The notes beneath the pieces were generated by a model. It saw nothing but the letters and a program-made list of their open reading frames with translations, was not told the origin of the DNA and did no database searches. From the NCBI GenBank assembly GCA_017632935.1, contig JAGBQJ010000023.1:1-64000 (forward strand): 64,000 bases of DNA, written 5' to 3'. This document shows positions 1-8,793 of this stretch, one piece after another. How positions within the stretch are numbered: position 1 is the stretch's first letter; every line of letters begins with the position of its first letter. Origin of the DNA: Bacteroidales bacterium. Its GTDB lineage: Bacteria > Bacteroidota > Bacteroidia > Bacteroidales > F082. The position numbers were made by a program, and so were the translations under genes.

Positions 1-178
1 CTTTGCATCGAAGCGTGACTTCGCCGTCAGCGTCTTAGTAGCCGGTACATATTATGACAAAATCACACGCAACTACTACGAAGAGTGGGTGGACAGCCAA
101 GGCGTTTGGCACCACGAGAATGTGGAAAGACAGATCAACCCATCGGGCATCGCTGTGAGAGTGGGCATCGAGTGGTAA
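1..178 (+). CDS. C-terminal end of a probable outer-membrane beta-barrel protein (partial)
   Basis: The reading frame that starts at base 2 is open from the window edge to a TAA at 176-178 and encodes 58 residues. The visible end alternates polar and hydrophobic residues, is rich in Tyr and Trp, and finishes in RVGIEW. A last strand ending in an aromatic residue is typical of Bacteroidota outer-membrane barrels. The start and most of the gene lie upstream of the window, so the family cannot be named. The next gene, menA, converges on it. Confidence 0.5.
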   Translation, partial: FASKRDFAVSVLVAGTYYDKITRNYYEEWVDSQGVWHHENVERQINPSGIAVRVGIEW

Positions 179-193
179 TATAGGCCGAAGGAA

Positions 194-1129
194 TCAAACC
201 AAAAGCAAGACACCATAAACCACCACCAATAAAAAACTATGCTTGACCTGCCGTCCCAAGAAGGGATCCAGCAGTTCGGGCGTAGTTTTTTTTATGGCGA
301 TCAAGTCCTTTAGGAATATTGGAAAAAGCAGCCAAAACAGGTAAGAATACCATGCCGCGTGGTGCAAAACGAGATAAACAGTAAGGCAGACGAACGCCCC
401 GCCGATAAGCAGGCAATGGTAGACGAAAGCCTTTTTCTGCCCCAGTTTCACCACGAGGCTGTTCTTGCCCGAGGCCTTGTCATTTTCATAGTCGCGCATG
501 TTGTTGATGTTGAGCACGGCATTGGAAAGGAAACCCATCGCCGAGGCAGGCAAAAAGACGCCGAAGTCAAAATACGGAGTAGCCAGATAATAGGTTCCAG
601 CCACAGCAGCCCAACCGAAGAAAAGGAAACAAAACAAGTCACCCAAGCCGCGATAGCCATAGGGACGCTTACCAAGGGTATAAAGTAGTGCGGCTAAAAT
701 GGCTCCAATGCCAAGAGCGATAAAGAACGACAATACAAACAAATAGCGATAATGAGGCACAACCGCTATGCGGGCAACATAAAACACAAAGAGCAATAAT
801 CCACCAGATAACAAGCACAATCCACTGACGATGACCAAAGCCCTCTTCATTTCTTTTTCAGTGATGGCCCCGCTTTGCATCTCGCGCTGTGGACCTACGC
901 GCTTGGCGCTGTCAGTGCCTTTCTTGAAGTCACCGTAGTCATTGGCGAGGTTGGAAAGGATTTGCAACAGCACAGCGGTGATGGCAGCGAATAGTATGGG
1001 CGCTGGGTAAAAAAACCCACCTTTGGAGGCTAAGTTAGCAGCCAAAAAACCACCCAACAGCACTCCCGAAAAAGAGAGCAGCACCGTCCTCGGACGGGCT
1101 GCTCTGATCCATGTTTTTAGCCTAGCCAT
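194..1129 (-). CDS. menA: 1,4-dihydroxy-2-naphthoate polyprenyltransferase (MenA)
   Basis: A membrane prenyltransferase of 311 aa that attaches the polyprenyl tail to 1,4-dihydroxy-2-naphthoate, the membrane step of menaquinone synthesis. UbiA-superfamily features are visible: a first Asp motif NDYGD (63-67) followed by the MenA-type GTDSAKRVGPQ stretch, a second Asp motif D-x3-D (213-217), and about eight hydrophobic segments. Its ATG shares one base with the TAA stop of the upstream helicase gene (TAATG), so the two are co-transcribed and probably translationally coupled. Length is normal for the family. The context is not a men cluster, which is common in Bacteroidota. Confidence 0.92.
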   Translation of the reverse strand: MARLKTWIRAARPRTVLLSFSGVLLGGFLAANLASKGGFFYPAPILFAAITAVLLQILSNLANDYGDFKKGTDSAKRVGPQREMQSGAITEKEMKRALVIVSGLCLLSGGLLLFVFYVARIAVVPHYRYLFVLSFFIALGIGAILAALLYTLGKRPYGYRGLGDLFCFLFFGWAAVAGTYYLATPYFDFGVFLPASAMGFLSNAVLNINNMRDYENDKASGKNSLVVKLGQKKAFVYHCLLIGGAFVCLTVYLVLHHAAWYSYLFWLLFPIFLKDLIAIKKTTPELLDPFLGRQVKHSFLLVVVYGVLLLV

Positions 1130-3261
1130 TATCTCCTACGGCCTCCGCCACGATGGCGCGGTGAATAATAGTCATCTTCATAGCGGGCGGCGCCACGGCG
1201 ACCACGGCCAGAGTCTCTCGAAGACGAGCCTCTTGAAGAACTGCTTCTCGAAGCGCTACCTCTAGAGCTGCCACCTCTCGATGAACCAACTCTCGAAGAG
1301 CCGCTGCCCTTCTTGGCACCGAAGCCACGCTCAGCATTGCGCTGCTTGCGGCTCGGGCGGTCGTCATCATCAATGAAGACCTCGATGTCGTCTAAATGTT
1401 CTTTCCAGTCGGGATCAAGCCACTCGCGACCATCGCGTGAGCGTTCTGACTTGTAATACGTCCTGTCGTTGTCGAAATCTTTCTTTTTCTTCTTCGATTT
1501 CTTCTCGAAGAAATCGTCATCATGACGATCATGCTTCTCACGGCGGTCGTCGCGGAACTCGTCGCGGTCGCGGCGTTCTTTGCGTTCTTTCTTCTCACCG
1601 AAGTCTTTCTTCTCGCTGCTCTTTTTGCGCTCAGGCTGGTCTTTGGCCACCTCCACCACTATACCGCGCGGGTTGTTGTGCGGGTCGGCGAAGCAGTCAA
1701 GAATCAGCGGGACAAAGCTCTCTTCCACATCCACGTAGGAATAGTCGCCATAGAGGTCGATACGGCCAATCGGGATGTTCTTCGAGCGGGTGACATCGTT
1801 GATCTTGCCGATAATCTTCTGCGGCAGGATGTGGTCGTTCTTGCCCATGCCGAAATAGAGGCGCTTCATGGTCTCGTCACGGTGCTCACGCTCCTTCTTA
1901 AGTTCTTTGCGGTCTTTCTTCTCGTCTTTTTCGTTGACGTTGAGGTCGACAGCGTCCTTGTAGTATTCAAGGAAACGGTTGAAGTTGAGTGCCACCATGC
2001 GGGTGATGAGTTCCTCGCGACTCATCCAGTCCAACTTGCGGAACACGACAGGCAGGTAGTCGTCAATCTCCTCGCTGTTGATGTTGACGTGCTCAATACG
2101 ATCAATGTGGTTGAAGAGTTGCTTCTCGCAGACTTCCTTACCCGTTGGGATCATGGCCTTCTCGAAGGGTCTGCCCACGATTTTCTCAATTCTCTTGATT
2201 TTGCTCTTCTCACGCAAGTTGATAAGGCTGAGACAGATACCGCGCTTGTCGGCACGGCCTGTACGGCCACTGCGGTGCACGTAGGTCTCGATGTCGTCAG
2301 GCAGGTTGTAGTTGATGATATGCGTCAGTTCCTTCACGTCGATGCCACGGGCGGCCACGTCGGTAGCTACCAGCAGTTGCAGGCTACGTTTGCGGAAGTG
2401 GTCCATCACATTGTCGCGCATACCCTGCGAGAGGTCGCCATGCAATGCGGCGGCGTTGTAGCCGTCTTGAATGAGGTTGTCGGCAATCTCCTGGGTCTCC
2501 AGCTTGGTGCGGCAGAAGATGATGCCGTAGATGGAAGGCGTGTAGTCGATGATGCGCTTTAGCACCGAGTAGCGGTCTTTTGCGGCCATCATGTAGTAGA
2601 TGTGGTCGACGTTGGCGGTGCCGCTGTTGCGTTCGCCCACGGCCACCTTCACAGGGTCGGTCATGTACTTGTTAAGGATGGCCTCCACCTCCTTCGGCAT
2701 GGTGGCCGAGAAGAGCATGGTGTGTCGACCTTCCTTGGGCATGTACTCGAGGATGTCGTCGACTTCCTCTTGGAAGCCCATGTTGAGCATTTCGTCGGCC
2801 TCGTCAAGGATCATGGTCTTCACGTTGCTGAAGTCGACGCGGTTGCGGCGGATCATATCGCGCAGACGACCAGGGGTGGCCACGATGATCTGCGGTTTCT
2901 TGGCTAAGTCTTTGAACTGGAGTTCGATGCTGGCACCGCCGTAGACGGGCACAATCAGGATTTCGGGGATGTACCTGGCATAGTTGCGCAAGTCTCTGGT
3001 AATCTGCATACAAAGCTCACGTGTCGGACAAAGGATCAACGCCTGGACACAACGTTGTTCGGCATCGATTTTGTTCAACAGGGGCAAGCCGAATGCGGCA
3101 GTCTTACCCGTTCCCGTCTGTGCAAGGCCCACAAAGTCCACATCTCTCTCCAAGAGTACAGGAATCGTCTTTTCCTGGATAGGCATAGGATTCTCGAACC
3201 CCAGCTCCTTTATAGCCCTCAACAGAGCGGGATTCAATCCAAAATCGGTAAATTGTGACAT
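1129..3261 (-). CDS. DEAD-box ATP-dependent RNA helicase with DbpA-type RNA-binding domain
   Basis: RNA helicase of 710 aa, expected to act in ribosome assembly or mRNA turnover. The order is: Q motif near residues 5-28, Walker A AQTGTGKT (47-54), DEAD (152-155), SAT (184-186), HRSGRTGR (328-335), a charged linker, and a DbpA/CsdA-like RNA-binding fold near 470-550 (IGRIDLYGDYSYV). It ends in a long low-complexity tail: Lys/Asp/Glu-rich, then Arg/Gly/Ser-rich, closing with GGGRRR. Such tails bind RNA and may promote condensates. It is the first gene of the pair with menA and has its own -7 box at 3290-3297. It resembles DeaD/CshA proteins, but the exact orthologue cannot be fixed from sequence alone. 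Confidence 0.93.
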   Translation of the reverse strand: MSQFTDFGLNPALLRAIKELGFENPMPIQEKTIPVLLERDVDFVGLAQTGTGKTAAFGLPLLNKIDAEQRCVQALILCPTRELCMQITRDLRNYARYIPEILIVPVYGGASIELQFKDLAKKPQIIVATPGRLRDMIRRNRVDFSNVKTMILDEADEMLNMGFQEEVDDILEYMPKEGRHTMLFSATMPKEVEAILNKYMTDPVKVAVGERNSGTANVDHIYYMMAAKDRYSVLKRIIDYTPSIYGIIFCRTKLETQEIADNLIQDGYNAAALHGDLSQGMRDNVMDHFRKRSLQLLVATDVAARGIDVKELTHIINYNLPDDIETYVHRSGRTGRADKRGICLSLINLREKSKIKRIEKIVGRPFEKAMIPTGKEVCEKQLFNHIDRIEHVNINSEEIDDYLPVVFRKLDWMSREELITRMVALNFNRFLEYYKDAVDLNVNEKDEKKDRKELKKEREHRDETMKRLYFGMGKNDHILPQKIIGKINDVTRSKNIPIGRIDLYGDYSYVDVEESFVPLILDCFADPHNNPRGIVVEVAKDQPERKKSSEKKDFGEKKERKERRDRDEFRDDRREKHDRHDDDFFEKKSKKKKKDFDNDRTYYKSERSRDGREWLDPDWKEHLDDIEVFIDDDDRPSRKQRNAERGFGAKKGSGSSRVGSSRGGSSRGSASRSSSSRGSSSRDSGRGRRGAARYEDDYYSPRHRGGGRRR

Positions 3262-3289
3262 GAAAATAATATTGGTGTATTTCGGGCTG

Positions 3290-3297
3290 CAAAAGTA
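3290..3297 (-). promoter_or_regulatory. -7 box of the helicase-menA operon
   Basis: TACTTTTG on the minus strand fits the Bacteroidota TAnnTTTG consensus and lies about 29 bases upstream of the helicase ATG. It is part of a divergent promoter region shared with the serine hydrolase. Confidence 0.6.
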
Positions 3298-3370
3298 GTA
3301 ATAATTAGCGAATTAAGTCCTATCCGCCCTTATTTTTGCCGAAAAAAAGCGGATGGAAACCTTTTTTGCG

Positions 3371-3378
3371 TACATTTG
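3371..3378 (+). promoter_or_regulatory. -7 box of the serine hydrolase gene
   Basis: TACATTTG fits the TAnnTTTG consensus. Its last G is only 11 bases before the ATG at 3389, so the mRNA would have a leader of only a few bases. It also rules out the earlier in-frame ATG at 3353, which lies upstream of the promoter. Confidence 0.6.
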
Positions 3379-3388
3379 CTCCATAGAA

Positions 3389-4579
3389 ATGAAACGGAGA
3401 ACTTTTGTAATCATATTGTTTTTGCTCGTTGTGGCGACCTCGGTGTTCTTTACCGTGAGACGCTGCCACCATGAAGTGCCCGTTATCAATGTCGACAGCC
3501 TCTTTGTCAATATGAACAACGAGATCATGGCCCAGCGCGCCAAGCAGGCCGACAAGTTGTTCACCGAACTGAACCAGGCGGGCATGAACGGCGTGGTGCT
3601 CTATGCCGAGCAGGGACAAGTGGTATATGAGAAGGCCTTCGGATGGCGCGACTTGAGCAAACGCCAGAAGGACTCTTTGCGCGTCGACGATGTCTTCCAA
3701 CTCTCGTCCGACTCGAAGATGTTCACCGCTGAGGCCATCATGCTCTTGAAAGCCGAAGGCAAACTCGACTATGACGACGACGTGCGCAAATACATCCCCG
3801 AGTTGCCTTACGAAGGCATCACCATCCGAATGCTGCTCACCCATCGCTCTGGCTTGCCGCGTTATGACTCGATGGCTGACGAGCATTGGCCCGACCGCAA
3901 GAAGCCTTTCTCCAACGAGGCATTAATCAAAATGCTGGCCGAGAAGAAGCCCGAGGTATACGGGACGCCTGACGCCGGTTATTTCTACAACAACATTAAC
4001 TACGCCCTGTTGGCTTCGGTGGTAGAACGGGCCAGCGGTCAGCATTTCGAGGACTTCATGCGCGAGCGCATCTTCGAGCCTTTGGGTATGACGCATAGCT
4101 TCATCTATTCAATGCGCGGCGAGACGGAGGTCCCGATGTATCTGCCTGTTGAAGCGCAAGGGCACGACCTCCGCAAAAAAGGACCAGTGAAGACGCCCAA
4201 CAACTACCTCAACGGCGTGATGGGCGACAAAATCATGTTCTCTAATGTGGAGGACTTATGGATCTTCAACCAAGCTTTGGACAAGCACGTACTCTTGCCC
4301 GATAGTCTGCAGGCCGAGGCCTTCATGCCTGGCTCACCCGCATGGAAACATGATGAAAACTACGGCTTCGGCTGGCGAATGAGCAAGGAGCACCCCAACA
4401 TGTTTTACCATTACGGCTGGTGGAAGGGTTATCGCAGCGCGGTCATCCGCGATGTGAACAAAAACCGTTTCCTCGCCCTGCTGTGCAACACCACGTACAA
4501 TAGTGCGCCCGAGCCTATTTGGGACTTCTTCTGTGACACAACGATGCAATTACCTGAATCGGAGCCTCTACCAAAATAA
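3389..4579 (+). CDS. Secreted or membrane-anchored serine hydrolase, class C beta-lactamase family
   Basis: Start chosen at 3389 (MKRRTFVII), giving 396 aa with an N-terminal hydrophobic signal or anchor. The active-site set of the PF00144 serine hydrolase family is present: an SDSK sequence (S-x-x-K nucleophile and base) after FQLS, YNN (the Y-x-N motif), and HYG (the H-x-G motif) near the C-terminus. Family members include class C beta-lactamases, DD-peptidases and esterases; which substrate is used here cannot be told. A short remnant of a second copy's C-terminus survives at 5781-5855. The gene converges on a T9SS cargo gene across a shared terminator. Confidence 0.85.
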   Translation: MKRRTFVIILFLLVVATSVFFTVRRCHHEVPVINVDSLFVNMNNEIMAQRAKQADKLFTELNQAGMNGVVLYAEQGQVVYEKAFGWRDLSKRQKDSLRVDDVFQLSSDSKMFTAEAIMLLKAEGKLDYDDDVRKYIPELPYEGITIRMLLTHRSGLPRYDSMADEHWPDRKKPFSNEALIKMLAEKKPEVYGTPDAGYFYNNINYALLASVVERASGQHFEDFMRERIFEPLGMTHSFIYSMRGETEVPMYLPVEAQGHDLRKKGPVKTPNNYLNGVMGDKIMFSNVEDLWIFNQALDKHVLLPDSLQAEAFMPGSPAWKHDENYGFGWRMSKEHPNMFYHYGWWKGYRSAVIRDVNKNRFLALLCNTTYNSAPEPIWDFFCDTTMQLPESEPLPK

Positions 4580-4584
4580 AACAA

Positions 4585-4614
4585 AAGACGCAAAAAAAAC
4601 CTTCCTTGCGTCTT
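4585..4614. terminator. Bidirectional intrinsic terminator
   Basis: A 9-bp stem (AAGACGCAA at 4585-4593 with TTGCGTCTT at 4606-4614) lies between the stops of the convergent serine hydrolase and the T9SS cargo gene. An A/T-rich tract is found on both sides. Confidence 0.7.
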
Positions 4615-4633
4615 CTTTATTACTAAAATGACT

Positions 4634-5572
4634 CTATTCCTTCACTACCTTGTCCGAATAAACCTTTCCGTCCTCCAAAGTGACGCGAATCATATACGTG
4701 CCTGTGAGCAATTGGCTTATATCAATACTTTCAAAGGCCTTGCTTTGCGTGCGCACCAAGTGACCTTGCTGGTCGTAAAGCTGGATTTGAGTCGGCTTCG
4801 TGTCGGGCGAGTATAGTAAGAAAATTTTATCTTTGGCTGGGTTGGGAAATAAAGCAATCCCATTTTTAGGATTGTGACGCTCACCGACAAATGTATAGTC
4901 TATGCCCTCGAATTCAGGATTCTTGTATATACTCTCCCCGTCTTGGAACACCTCGACCGTGCGATGTGCAATTCCACAAAGCAAGATTTCTTCATGGATA
5001 GGGTACAACAGACCTTCATCACACCCTACTCCCCCAATCCATTGGAAACCGTCGCTAAACTTCAAGACTTTCCTTGTGATTCCGCAAAACTCTTCTTCAT
5101 ACACTGCGATAACATCATCATGCATCGTCTCGTAACACGGTTCTTGCCATTCATCCCATATCGAAAGGGAAAAGTCATACAGCAACACTTCTTGATTTTG
5201 ATCATCCATGCAAATCTCCATAGAGCCGACTGAAGAAGAAAAGGGAGGCAAGGATACAAAATAATATTTGCCAGTTCCGTCTGTTCGGATGCCACCAACA
5301 CATTGACCCTCAATGGGGAAACCAATATGGCTGCATTCGATAAGTTTTTTATACTCCACGCCATTCACCATCGTGTCCCCTTTAAGTCCCAATTGGTAAT
5401 AGGTGGTATCATCGTAGTCGGATCGATACATCTGAATCCAGACCCTGTTTTCCGTTGTCAGATCATCCCATTCGTATTCCCTATCAGAAGAGTACTGGGC
5501 CTTTGCCATTCCCGCCAACATTATCAGCAATAGGAAAAGGGCTTTTCTTTTTAAGCAGTATATTTTTTTCAT
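4634..5572 (-). CDS. T9SS-secreted protein with C-terminal type A sorting domain
   Basis: A 312-aa protein with an N-terminal signal peptide (KRKALFLLLIMLAGMAKA) and a C-terminal T9SS type A sorting domain: the LFPNPAKDKI start, a QLYDQQGHLV middle and a final YSDKVVKE. The central ~200 residues have many Asp, Glu, Tyr and Trp and several Cys, but no recognised catalytic motif. Proteins of this build leave the cell through the type IX system and are anchored on the surface or released after the sorting domain is cut. The function of the cargo part is unknown. The gene faces the serine hydrolase and is part of a cluster of T9SS genes. Confidence 0.8.
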   Translation of the reverse strand: MKKIYCLKRKALFLLLIMLAGMAKAQYSSDREYEWDDLTTENRVWIQMYRSDYDDTTYYQLGLKGDTMVNGVEYKKLIECSHIGFPIEGQCVGGIRTDGTGKYYFVSLPPFSSSVGSMEICMDDQNQEVLLYDFSLSIWDEWQEPCYETMHDDVIAVYEEEFCGITRKVLKFSDGFQWIGGVGCDEGLLYPIHEEILLCGIAHRTVEVFQDGESIYKNPEFEGIDYTFVGERHNPKNGIALFPNPAKDKIFLLYSPDTKPTQIQLYDQQGHLVRTQSKAFESIDISQLLTGTYMIRVTLEDGKVYSDKVVKE

Positions 5573-5667
5573 TTTGCGTTGGTTTTATACTATTGTTATT
5601 ATTGTTGGCAATAATACGAAAAAAAACGAAATAGTGTATTGCATCGCCATATCATCAGAATCTCGTG

Positions 5668-5781
5668 CTATTTTGTCACAACTAATTTTCCTGTTTGTAC
5701 AAATTCACCACAACGTATCGTATACACATATACTCCATTAGCCAAGCCACGCAAATCCAACACCCTCTGTCCCCTTTGACC
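5668..5781 (-). pseudogene. Remnant of a T9SS sorting domain (C-terminal 37 codons)
   Basis: Read on the minus strand, the bases encode VLDLRGLANGVYVY, later TGKLVVTK and then a TAG stop. This closely matches the C-terminus of the damaged gene at 7568-8073 (VLDLRNMPSGVYTY, TGKLVIVK). No start codon or upstream cargo region is present. At 5781 the match stops and a plus-strand remnant of a serine hydrolase begins. It is best read as what is left of a deleted T9SS gene. Confidence 0.75.
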
Positions 5782-5855
5782 CGCCCGAGCCCATCTGGGA
5801 CTTCATGTGCGACACTACGGCGCAACTGCCGGAGGCGGAGGCGCTGGAACAGTAA
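5781..5855 (+). pseudogene. Remnant of a duplicated serine hydrolase (last 24 codons)
   Basis: The frame PEPIWDFMCDTTAQLPEAE, ending in TAA, is nearly identical to the last residues of the intact serine hydrolase at 3389-4579 (PEPIWDFFCDTTMQLPESE). Nothing upstream of the C-terminal codons survives. It faces the minus-strand T9SS gene that ends at 5859, exactly as the intact hydrolase faces the T9SS gene ending at 4634. This points to an ancestral tandem duplication followed by a deletion. Confidence 0.8.
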
Positions 5856-5858
5856 GAT

Positions 5859-7496
5859 TTATACTTTCACCACCTTCCGCACCCATTTTTGTCCTTCACC
5901 GTCAATGACATTTATAAAGTAAACGCCAGCAGGCAGGTCGCTAAGGTCAATCGTAATGCGTTCGCCTTTGATAGTGACGGTAGCAACACGCCGTCCAAGT
6001 GTGTTAACAACCTCGATAACACTTAGGTTCTCCCCAATGATGGTAATGAAACCATTCGTAGGGTTGGGGGTTACACACACTTCGTTATGATGTGGTAATG
6101 TGTCCTCTGACACGGCATCATAATCATAAACATCGGTAACATGAAGAACCCAAATGTTACTTTCTGAATTGGGTAGGAACAAGTTATTACTACACTCGAC
6201 TAAACCCGAAGAAACGCCATCGAACCATGTATTTGTGCCAACGATGGCATACTCCCGGTTGCCAACAGCGATTACATCTCTCATTTCTTCCCATAGTCCT
6301 AGCTGACTGCCGACACAAGACTCCCACTGAAGGTTACCTTCTGTATCCACATGGAATATCCAGATGTTCCCGTCTTCGTCGTCGGTTACGCCCAGTTGGG
6401 AGAAGCTTTCCACATCTCCATCCATAGACTTTGAGTTGGTGAATACCGTAAAGCCACCATTGCTGTCGGGAAGCACCTTCACCATCCTGTCTTCGCAAGA
6501 TCCGCCGTAATCCTTGTTCCAAACCACATTGCCATCGCTATCGCACCTTAAGAGATAGCAATCATAAGTATACATGCCATCGCCACAGTTACCATTAGGG
6601 TCTACATTATAGCGATAGTCACCTGCCAGAAGATAACCATCGTTCATTTCGATGAGGCTGCAAACCGAAGTCTTGTCAAAGCAGAGATTCCATTGGAATT
6701 GTCCTACAGCGTCAAGCTTAACAAGCACTCCTTTGTTTTCCGACTGACCACAACCTATGTTGCCGTTGCCCATCTGGTCAGAGTTAATCCACAAAAACGA
6801 GCCACCGCCAGCGGCCTCTTGAAGACAGGTAACGCTCTCATTGCCCTCGGTACCAAGTGTAGTTTGCCATTCAATGTCACCTTCTGCATCCAGTTTCACC
6901 ACCCAACAGTCATTACCACCGAAATAATGGCTCACATCGCCGCTCGCCTCGTTAATGGTTGTTGCGACAATGATGCCTTCATCGGGAGTGGACAGGCCGA
7001 AGACATTGTCAGCACAATTCTCCAAACCGTTGTCTGTACCTAAATATTTAGTCCAGAGAACATTACCATAGCTATCTGTTTTTCTCACCCTCAGACTGAG
7101 AATATAATCATCATCGAAGGCAAGCCCCGTGATGTAATACATGCCATCACCAGCTTGGTGCAGCTTTTGGCAGGCTCCAATTGTAAAACAGTTTTGCCAA
7201 TCAGGAGAGGATGCATTAGCTATTCCTATAAGCCAATCGGCGCGATATGGAGCGTAGATGTTGCATTCATACATCCCCGAAGGCGACGCTTCCTCCACTT
7301 GTCCCAAGACAGAGAAACCCGTGCTGGATGGGATAATGCTGAAGCCATAGTCTGCCCCCAAACTCCCGTAGCACTGTTGCCAATCGATTCTTACTTGGGC
7401 ACTGACCAGCACAGGTACTAACAATGCAACCCATAAGGCTAGTGTCTTACCAATCGGCTGCATGGTTTTTGAATAATTGTTTTTCTTGTTTTTCAT
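5859..7496 (-). CDS. T9SS-secreted protein with repeated beta-propeller-like segments
   Basis: A 545-aa protein. A signal peptide (ALWVALLVPVLVSAQ) is followed by about eight repeats with the pattern W-x-V-K-L-D-x2-G-x2-x-W-x3-L-G, with variants such as WVVKLDAEGDIEWQ and LVKLDAVGQFQWN. Similar repeats are found in secreted Bacteroidota proteins predicted to form beta-propellers. The last ~80 residues are a T9SS type A sorting domain (VTPNPTNGFITI, then GVYFINVIDGEG, ending WVRKVVKV). The ligand or substrate is unknown; the architecture suggests binding rather than catalysis. The start is supported by the signal peptide and by a -7 box 58 bases upstream. Confidence 0.8.
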   Translation of the reverse strand: MKNKKNNYSKTMQPIGKTLALWVALLVPVLVSAQVRIDWQQCYGSLGADYGFSIIPSSTGFSVLGQVEEASPSGMYECNIYAPYRADWLIGIANASSPDWQNCFTIGACQKLHQAGDGMYYITGLAFDDDYILSLRVRKTDSYGNVLWTKYLGTDNGLENCADNVFGLSTPDEGIIVATTINEASGDVSHYFGGNDCWVVKLDAEGDIEWQTTLGTEGNESVTCLQEAAGGGSFLWINSDQMGNGNIGCGQSENKGVLVKLDAVGQFQWNLCFDKTSVCSLIEMNDGYLLAGDYRYNVDPNGNCGDGMYTYDCYLLRCDSDGNVVWNKDYGGSCEDRMVKVLPDSNGGFTVFTNSKSMDGDVESFSQLGVTDDEDGNIWIFHVDTEGNLQWESCVGSQLGLWEEMRDVIAVGNREYAIVGTNTWFDGVSSGLVECSNNLFLPNSESNIWVLHVTDVYDYDAVSEDTLPHHNEVCVTPNPTNGFITIIGENLSVIEVVNTLGRRVATVTIKGERITIDLSDLPAGVYFINVIDGEGQKWVRKVVKV

Positions 7497-7553
7497 ATTT
7501 TTGAGTTATGATTTGCTTTTATATTTGAATTTTGTGTTTCACATGCACAATGG

Positions 7554-7561
7554 CAAAAGTA
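7554..7561 (-). promoter_or_regulatory. -7 box of the repeat-containing T9SS gene
   Basis: TACTTTTG on the minus strand fits the -7 consensus and leaves a leader of about 50 bases. It also sits just below the stop codon of the damaged upstream gene. Confidence 0.5.
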
Positions 7562-7567
7562 CATTTT

Positions 7568-8073
7568 TTATTTGACAATGACAAGTTTTCCTGTACAAAT
7601 CTGTTCACCAGAACACACAGCATAAGTATAAACGCCCGAAGGCATATTTCGCAGGTCTAGCACTTTTTGCCCAGTATTTCCATATAGATCATATTCGGCG
7701 ACACGGTTTCCTAATACAGAATAAATAGATAATTTGGCATAATCCTGTTTTACTGGAAGAGCGTATTTTATTTCAATCCATGTATTTGCCGGACTAGGTG
7801 AAAGAGAAACACTACATTCAACGCATTTATTCAAATCTTTTGTCCAGAAGGAATTATTAACCGAATTATTCGTGTGGGAAGTTCTGGCTTCCCCAATTCG
7901 ATAGTATAACAATCATGGCTCGCAAGTTTGACTTTTGTGTAAATGTTGTTATCAGTTGCTTTGACTTCATCAAACGACAAGTCATTAATGTCAAAAGAAG
8001 CAGTGTAAGTAATTTGTGTATGTGCCGACAAGACTGTTAGCCCAATGATTAGCGTCAGTATTAACTTTTTCAT
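7568..8073 (-). pseudogene. Collapsed T9SS protease-like gene: propeptide start joined out of frame to a sorting domain
   Basis: Two overlapping minus-strand frames make one broken gene. The upstream frame (7831-8073) has a signal peptide (KKLILTLIIGLTVLSAHTQ) and a segment ending GKPELPTRIIRLIIPSG, as seen at the front of gingipain-like (peptidase C25) propeptides. It then stops. The other frame (7568-7912) continues as SVSLSPSPANTWIEI and a complete T9SS sorting domain ending TGKLVIVK. An intact member would have hundreds of residues between these parts. I infer a large internal deletion with a frame change. A short functional secreted peptide cannot be excluded. Confidence 0.65.
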
Positions 8074-8096
8074 TTCTATATTAATACTGTTAGTAG

Positions 8097-8522
8097 TTAT
8101 TTATAATTGTAATCAAAATCACCTTCGGCGTAACCAAAGGCGTTGCTAAGCTCCACAGTGTAGGTGCCGCTTGTGGCGTTAAATAAGGGGATAATGACCA
8201 CTGGCTGTATCTGGGTGTCCACTATTGTGCTATAGACAAGAATACCCATGCCATTGTAGATTGAAATGTTGACATAGCCGAAGCTTTGGTTGAAGCCGAT
8301 ATAGACGGCATCGTCGCTGGCACCGGCCACGATGGCGTTGGGACCAATGCCATACATCAAAGTACCTTTTAAATCTATTTTCTCATACCCTTGCGGTGGG
8401 TCTGTCATTTCTGATTTAATAAATTTAATAATAGGTATGGGCTTGGTGTTTACGGCTTGCGCATCCCATGTGCAGAGGCCGATGGCGCAGAGGCCAAGGA
8501 GAAGTAATGCTTTTGTTTTCAT
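8097..8522 (-). CDS. Small secreted protein, DUF3244-like
   Basis: A 141-aa protein with a signal peptide (KALLLLGLCAIGLCTWDAQA) and an Ig-like beta-sandwich of the kind called DUF3244 in Bacteroidota: V-x-I-x-F-x2-x-x-G-x-V-x-I-S-I-Y-N-x2-G, then SGTYTVELSNAFGYAEGDF. In the family, such proteins are exported and often sit near T9SS genes; their role is unknown. It lies just upstream of the collapsed protease-like gene on the same strand. The start is set by the signal peptide. Confidence 0.6.
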   Translation of the reverse strand: MKTKALLLLGLCAIGLCTWDAQAVNTKPIPIIKFIKSEMTDPPQGYEKIDLKGTLMYGIGPNAIVAGASDDAVYIGFNQSFGYVNISIYNGMGILVYSTIVDTQIQPVVIIPLFNATSGTYTVELSNAFGYAEGDFDYNYK

Positions 8523-8793
8523 TGTCGTTTACTTTTGAGTTTAACAATAGGGATTAAGACATGTCGTGAATCAAATCACAGTACGAAATTACAGAGACAA
8601 ACACTTCTGTCAATTGAGATATAGTTTTAAATTCGTCTCATATAGCTTTTTTTCAACGGCAAAACATAAGTCGTTGATAAACACTATAAAGAAAAAATAA
8701 ATATATAGGTGTTTTAGCTTTTGATATAAATGTTGGAAGGCAAAGAAAGGCAAAATAGGCAAGCTTTTTTGGCTCGTGAAGTCAAAACCAAAA

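Noticed and set aside
1522..2562. A 346-codon plus-strand frame opposite the DEAD-box helicase
   Set aside because: Low-complexity Val/Leu/Asp-rich product with no motif; the helicase motifs on the minus strand are complete.
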